A stretch of DNA of 64,000 bases from Andrena cerasifolii (lineage: Eukaryota; Arthropoda; Insecta; Hymenoptera; Andrenidae), in the NCBI RefSeq assembly GCF_050908995.1, contig NC_135125.1:12363011-12427010 (forward strand), written 5' to 3'. The position numbers were made by a program, and so were the translations under genes. Under the pieces are notes generated by a model. That model did not search any database, had not been told where the DNA came from, and worked only from the letters and a program-made list of their open reading frames with translations. This document shows, one piece after another, positions 60,139 through 64,000 of this stretch (positions are counted from its first letter, which is position 1; each line of letters opens with the position of its first letter).

Positions 60139-60300
60139 GTACAGTTTATATTCAATTTTCGCTGATAAAATAGTAAAATATATAAAACGCAATAAAATGC
60201 AATGTCTTTTCTTAAACAACTTGTTAATTAAAAAAACAAGTCGTTTTGACCCCCCCGGTAGAAGTAGGTATACGTCAATCGTTGGTTGTTCCAGTGTTAA

Positions 60301-63300
60301 TTAATTTCCTTTAACGATGCCTCGCTACCGTTTTGCCAGAAATTAGTTCCGCCTTGGAGCAGGTGAACGCTGGAGCCGATACCCTCGCCCGTCAGAGGCC
60401 TGCTCCCGTAAATTGCGAATAATGAAAGCCTCGCGTGTCGTGCGAAAACCGGCGAGGGAATTTAGCGAAGCGTCAAATTAAGCGAGTCGGAGCGCGTAAA
60501 TCCGTTGCGAGTTGACGCGTTATCTTCCGAACCGGCCGCGACACGAGGCTGTTTTCCACGAAAGGCAAGGCCCGTCCTGCTGGCCAGGAGGAGCCTTGAC
60601 CTCACGCAACGTTTCCGCGTGCTACGCGCGCGTGCTGCACCCACCGGTCCGCGACTGCCCGTTTTCGAGCCCGGGGGATCGTGAATTTCGCTGCCACCGG
60701 CCTCTTCTTTTCGAGCACACGCGAAACTGGCCGCCGCGCCGTTTTTTCCCCCGGCCGTCTCGTAAACTTCGCGGCCGGACTTTTACAACGCGAGCGGGCC
60801 GCGGCGTTATTTATGTAATTGTAGGAAGGATTAACACGCCTGTCGCAATAAATACAATCACCGGGCGCAACAGTCGTACTCGAACGCCACGGATGATAAT
60901 ATCTTAATTTATGCCCCGCAGCCCGCCCCATTATCTCATTGACGGCTCTTCCGTCGCGAGATGGCCCTATCCTTTTGCCGGTACACGACCTCACGCGACG
61001 TTTCCGCGTGCTTCGAGCGGGGCTTGTAATTCCGTGCCCCGAACTCGCAGTTTCGGTTAGCCCTTTCGAGCCGGAGTCCCATAGCGATCTTGCAAATGAA
61101 ACAGAAGAGGGTGGGATCGTGGAATCCCGACTCGACGCAACAATTCCGCGTGCTGGATAGTGCGCGCGGTGTAGCTTTTCCGCGTGGTCCTCGCGGGCCC
61201 GACACAATGCCCCCGGTGGGCTCGAACGGTCCTTTTTTCGTCGGAGCAGCGAGGTCGCGGCACTTAACGGTCCACGGCATATTCCATCGACCGTTTCGTG
61301 TGTATACGCGGAGGATTCGAATGAGCATTAAAGCCAGAGCGCGCAAGGCATCCGCATGCCACCAGAAGGGAGAAGAGCCCGTCGGCCAGAGAAGGAGGCT
61401 CGCGGAAAAAGGAGAGAGTGCGTGCGACAATGGAGCATAACGCGGAGGATAACGAGCGCGAGTTATGTCCCGTCATAATTTGCAATTTAGATTTCATTAT
61501 CGCCCTTCCCGCGACCCTGCCGCTGCTACCGTTGCCGCCATCGTTCCCGCTGCTGTGCGCGCGCCCTTTCCATCGCGAGCCCACCGCTTATTTTCCGCTT
61601 TCTGCGAGGCCCGAGACTCGCGGAAAATTGTCCCGTGGCTCGTTCCAGCGCGGAGGAACGCGACGGGAGGCTCGAGCTCGGCAAGCCACGGCGAACCGAG
61701 AAAGCGTGTGACGTAACCGCAGGCATTTCGAATTACAGACGTGTAACTTGATCGAGACCGGAAAGCTGCAATCCCTTTGCATAACAGAACGCAGTAACGC
61801 CGGCTGGCTCTCGCGGAGCCGCTCGTTGGATCGCGTGGAATTAGGTAGCGGCGTGCCGGTCGCGCGAGGGATCCTTCCCGAGTGTATTTCGTCGACGCGG
61901 GCATCAACAGCGTCCGAACGGTGCCCCGGCCGCGGCGTAGCCCCGCAAAAGTGTGCTAACGACGAGCAAACCGCCCCTCGAGCCCGCGTTTCCGCATTGC
62001 GTGCGCGCCTCCGAACCGCGGAAAAACGCGCCTCGGAAGACAGCAACGGCGCTCGAACAGCGTGTACGAGCCGCCACGGTCCGAGTAATGATCCCTGGTT
62101 AACGGTACCGCAAATTGGTGGAGTAAAGGGTCCGTAAAGTCCTTTATGGAAATGTCCATTGCGATATCGCTGGCTGCAACCGAAGCGCCGACGCATCTGG
62201 CCAAGGAGTAAATGTGCGCGCCTCGCGAGTTTCAGTCATTAGAGGGTCTCTTTCGCGGACGGTCTAAGCGATCACGGTTATTGTGATTCGATAGTCAGAT
62301 GACGGAAGCTTTGTGCTTCGATCGTAGACGAGTTTCGATATCCCGGCTTGCTTGTCCGAGGAATATTAAATACGGCTTTCAAGAATGGATCGTCACAGAG
62401 GACGATGGGAGATGAAGAACAGTGGAGATTTCGCAGTGGCCCGATTTCTAAACATTCGCGTGTTGCAGGCGGTGCGTGGGAAGAAGGGACGGAGCGATCG
62501 AGAGGGCCGCGAAAAAGAATGGAGGAGGCGGTGATCGTATCCGCGACGCGTCTCCTAATTCGGCCCGAAGATCGGGGGACATCTTTCGTGGCGCATCAGT
62601 GCAACGTCCTGCTGAAGATTCCTCTTGCCGGTACCTTACACCAGGTTCCTTTGGACTGACTCACGTACCGGTCGACCGAGCCCTTCTCTCGGCCCCGCGC
62701 GTTCCCACTTTGTTCCACGAACACGCGGAGAACTTGCTTTTCGGAAGCAAAAACGAACGTGGGCGAACTTCTCGAAGGACATTCTCACAGATTCAATTCC
62801 CTCCCTCCTCTCTGCCTCTCCATACATCCTTCCTCTTCTCCCCACGTCCTTCGCCCCGTCAGGTTCCTTTTCCACTTTTTTTTCTTCTCCGCGCTGATTC
62901 GATCTTCACGCTGCGCATCGAGTCACCGCTCGCGATGCTATTTAGACATCGTGTTCCGACACCGACGGCCAAGCCTGATGCAGCACGACGTTCCGTCGGA
63001 ACGACGCGACGTCCCTGCTCACCAGGCTGAAACGATTTCGCCTAGCCGAAACGCCCTTCCCCAGATACGCGCGTCTCTTTAACGCAGCTGGAAGACCGTG
63101 AGACGGTCCGTCAAATTCTGCTTGACGCAAAACGGCGTATCTTTCCAACCGATTAATTGCGGGCTTTCGCTCTGCGTTTATGAGACGGAATCATTCAGCG
63201 AAATCGAATCGTAAATTGCAAGGTACGAGAGGCTCGTAACTACTATCTTGATTCCCTGGGATTGAGGCGTGAGTGGATCGGAACCAGGGTGAAATCAAGT

Positions 63301-63423
63301 GACTCGCGTACTATTAACCAAATTTATTATAACTGTGTGTAGGGTATGCTTCGTTAAATTTTAACGTAAGCTAATAAAATTAAGTTAATTTAAACTAAAT
63401 TTTCGAACGAGACTCCATAAAGT
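60301..63423. other. GC-rich non-genic stretch with a local duplication
   Basis: CpG-dense; opposing frames up to 202 codons without domains. A 29-bp near-exact repeat occurs at about 60597 and 60985. A pyrimidine-rich plus strand spans about 62790-62890. No supported gene. Confidence 0.4.
60597..61080 (+). repeat. Direct duplication, two about 95-bp units 388 bp apart
   Basis: ACCTCACGCRACGTTTCCGC followed by GTGCTWCG occurs at about 60598 and 60986. A second shared block, CCSTTTTCGAGCC-like, follows 60-70 bp later in both. The degree of decay between blocks suggests an old local duplication. Confidence 0.6.
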
Positions 63424-64000
63424 AGGGGAGACCGGGGCTAGTAGACTAACGAGGTTAGTTGACTAATTTCCTTTAATTGTTGTATTATGTTATAAATTAT
63501 GCTGCGATTCGCGATAGCTTGCCATTTAATGTGTCACCGTGACAAAAACTTGCGTGTTCTATCAGTGAGAATGGAAAATTTAAAAAGGTCGGCGGGAAGT
63601 AAGTATTTCTGTTTCGACTGTTTATGAATTTTTGTCCACCAAGATGCAGTCAAGAGTTTAGCTGTTCAAATCCCTCCAAACTCACTCCTACCAGTTTTAC
63701 ACCCTAACCTCCCTTCAAACTCTCTGGCCTTCCAAATAGACCATAACAAACAAGTAGAAAATAATTACAGTATCTAACACCATGATACTTAATAAAAAAA
63801 ATAACAGTGTGAAGGAGTGAAAAAAAAATTTATGGATCGTAGGATATATATGTACGTCTTTCGTATACTATATTGAGGGAATTGGCTGCTTATATATACG
63901 CCTTTCGTATATATTAATGGAACTGCGACAGCGTATAAATACGCCTTTCGCAGATAAAGGGTTAAAACTGAAAAGTAAATGTCAAGTCAACTAACCCTAC
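63424..64000. mobile_element. TA-flanked element, family 1 copy 3, truncated by the window end
   Basis: Begins TAGGGGAGACCGGGGCTAG, followed by TAGACTAACGAGGTTAGTTGAC. The window ends with GTCAACTAACCC in inverse relation to the inner terminus, so the right end is probably close to or just beyond base 64000. The AT-rich interior has no frame of note and holds a three-unit tandem repeat. Confidence 0.8.
63840..63960 (+). repeat. Three-unit 43-44-bp tandem repeat
   Basis: TACGYCTTTCG occurs at 63853, 63897 and 63940, embedded in similar ATATA...TAT contexts. The period is 44 then 43 bp, and the units have diverged. Confidence 0.7.

Larger units (their letters stand above)
57038..60296 (+). mobile_element. 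piggyBac-like relic, outermost of a three-level nest
   Basis: Bounded by TTAA on both sides (57034-57037 and 60297-60300), with termini CACTGGA and TCCAGTG. The inner TIR GGGTCAAAATGACTTGTTTT at the left is matched by GGGTCAAAACGACTTGTTTT at the right; the left arm lacks about 30 bp between the two blocks. A TTAA duplication and GGTCAAAATGAC-type arms are typical of piggyBac. A C-terminal cysteine-rich coding remnant ends 220 bp before the right terminus. Without its insertions the element is only about 750 bp, so most of the transposase is gone. Confidence 0.85.

Noticed and set aside
1..64000. CRISPR array, bacterial operons, rRNA genes
   Set aside because: No spaced direct repeats of that type, no ribosome-binding-site/gene series and no rRNA-like sequence; composition and transposons are eukaryotic.

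Overview
The window looks like nuclear DNA of an insect, most likely a hymenopteran (ant, bee or wasp). The reasons are a mosaic of GC-rich, CpG-rich unique sequence and sharply bounded AT-rich islands, no operon structure or dense coding, and small DNA transposons with terminal inverted repeats (TIRs) of insect-typical superfamilies. Insect is fairly secure; Hymenoptera is an impression from base composition and repeat content, not shown by a gene.

Only one stretch reads as a real protein-coding exon: a first coding exon on the minus strand (51371 down to 51063, 103 codons, phase 0, followed by a consensus GT donor). The sequence below it (48.4-51.06 kb, and possibly much further left) would be its first intron. 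The GC-rich block 51.4-52.4 kb would be its 5' UTR and promoter region. I do not recognise the protein. Almost all other long open frames are GC-rich chance frames, often open on several strands at once.

The AT-rich islands are nearly all mobile elements. By position: TA-flanked element (1.14-1.55 kb); Transib-like element (7.6-8.1 kb); 15-bp minisatellite (10.6-10.9 kb); foldback (14.5-14.9 kb); Transib-like (16.96-17.28 kb); hAT MITE (22.08-22.27 kb); TA-flanked element (22.7-23.1 kb); 1.0-kb TA-flanked element carrying a nested hAT foldback (29.45-30.78 kb); Transib-like (34.2-34.6 kb); hAT foldback with a perfect 8-bp duplication (35.8-36.3 kb); TA-flanked element (37.45-38.28 kb); inverted-repeat element (39.1-40.05 kb); foldback (42.26-42.70 kb); composite foldback (44.4-45.1 kb); hAT MITE (46.5-46.7 kb); TA-flanked element (48.05-48.43 kb); second copy of the 29-kb element (52.65-53.68 kb); a three-level nest with a piggyBac relic outermost (57.04-60.30 kb); and a TA-flanked element running off the window end (63.42 kb onward).

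The most informative signals are these. Three Transib-like elements have termini of, or one base from, the V(D)J recombination heptamer CACAGTG and lie in 5-bp duplications of Transib type. A piggyBac relic has its cysteine-rich C-terminal domain split by a TA-specific insertion whose removal restores the reading frame. Two copies of one element give a filled and an empty site for a hAT foldback. Several TA-flanked families share G-rich termini. No single undescribed multi-gene system is visible; the novelty lies in the repeat families and their nesting.
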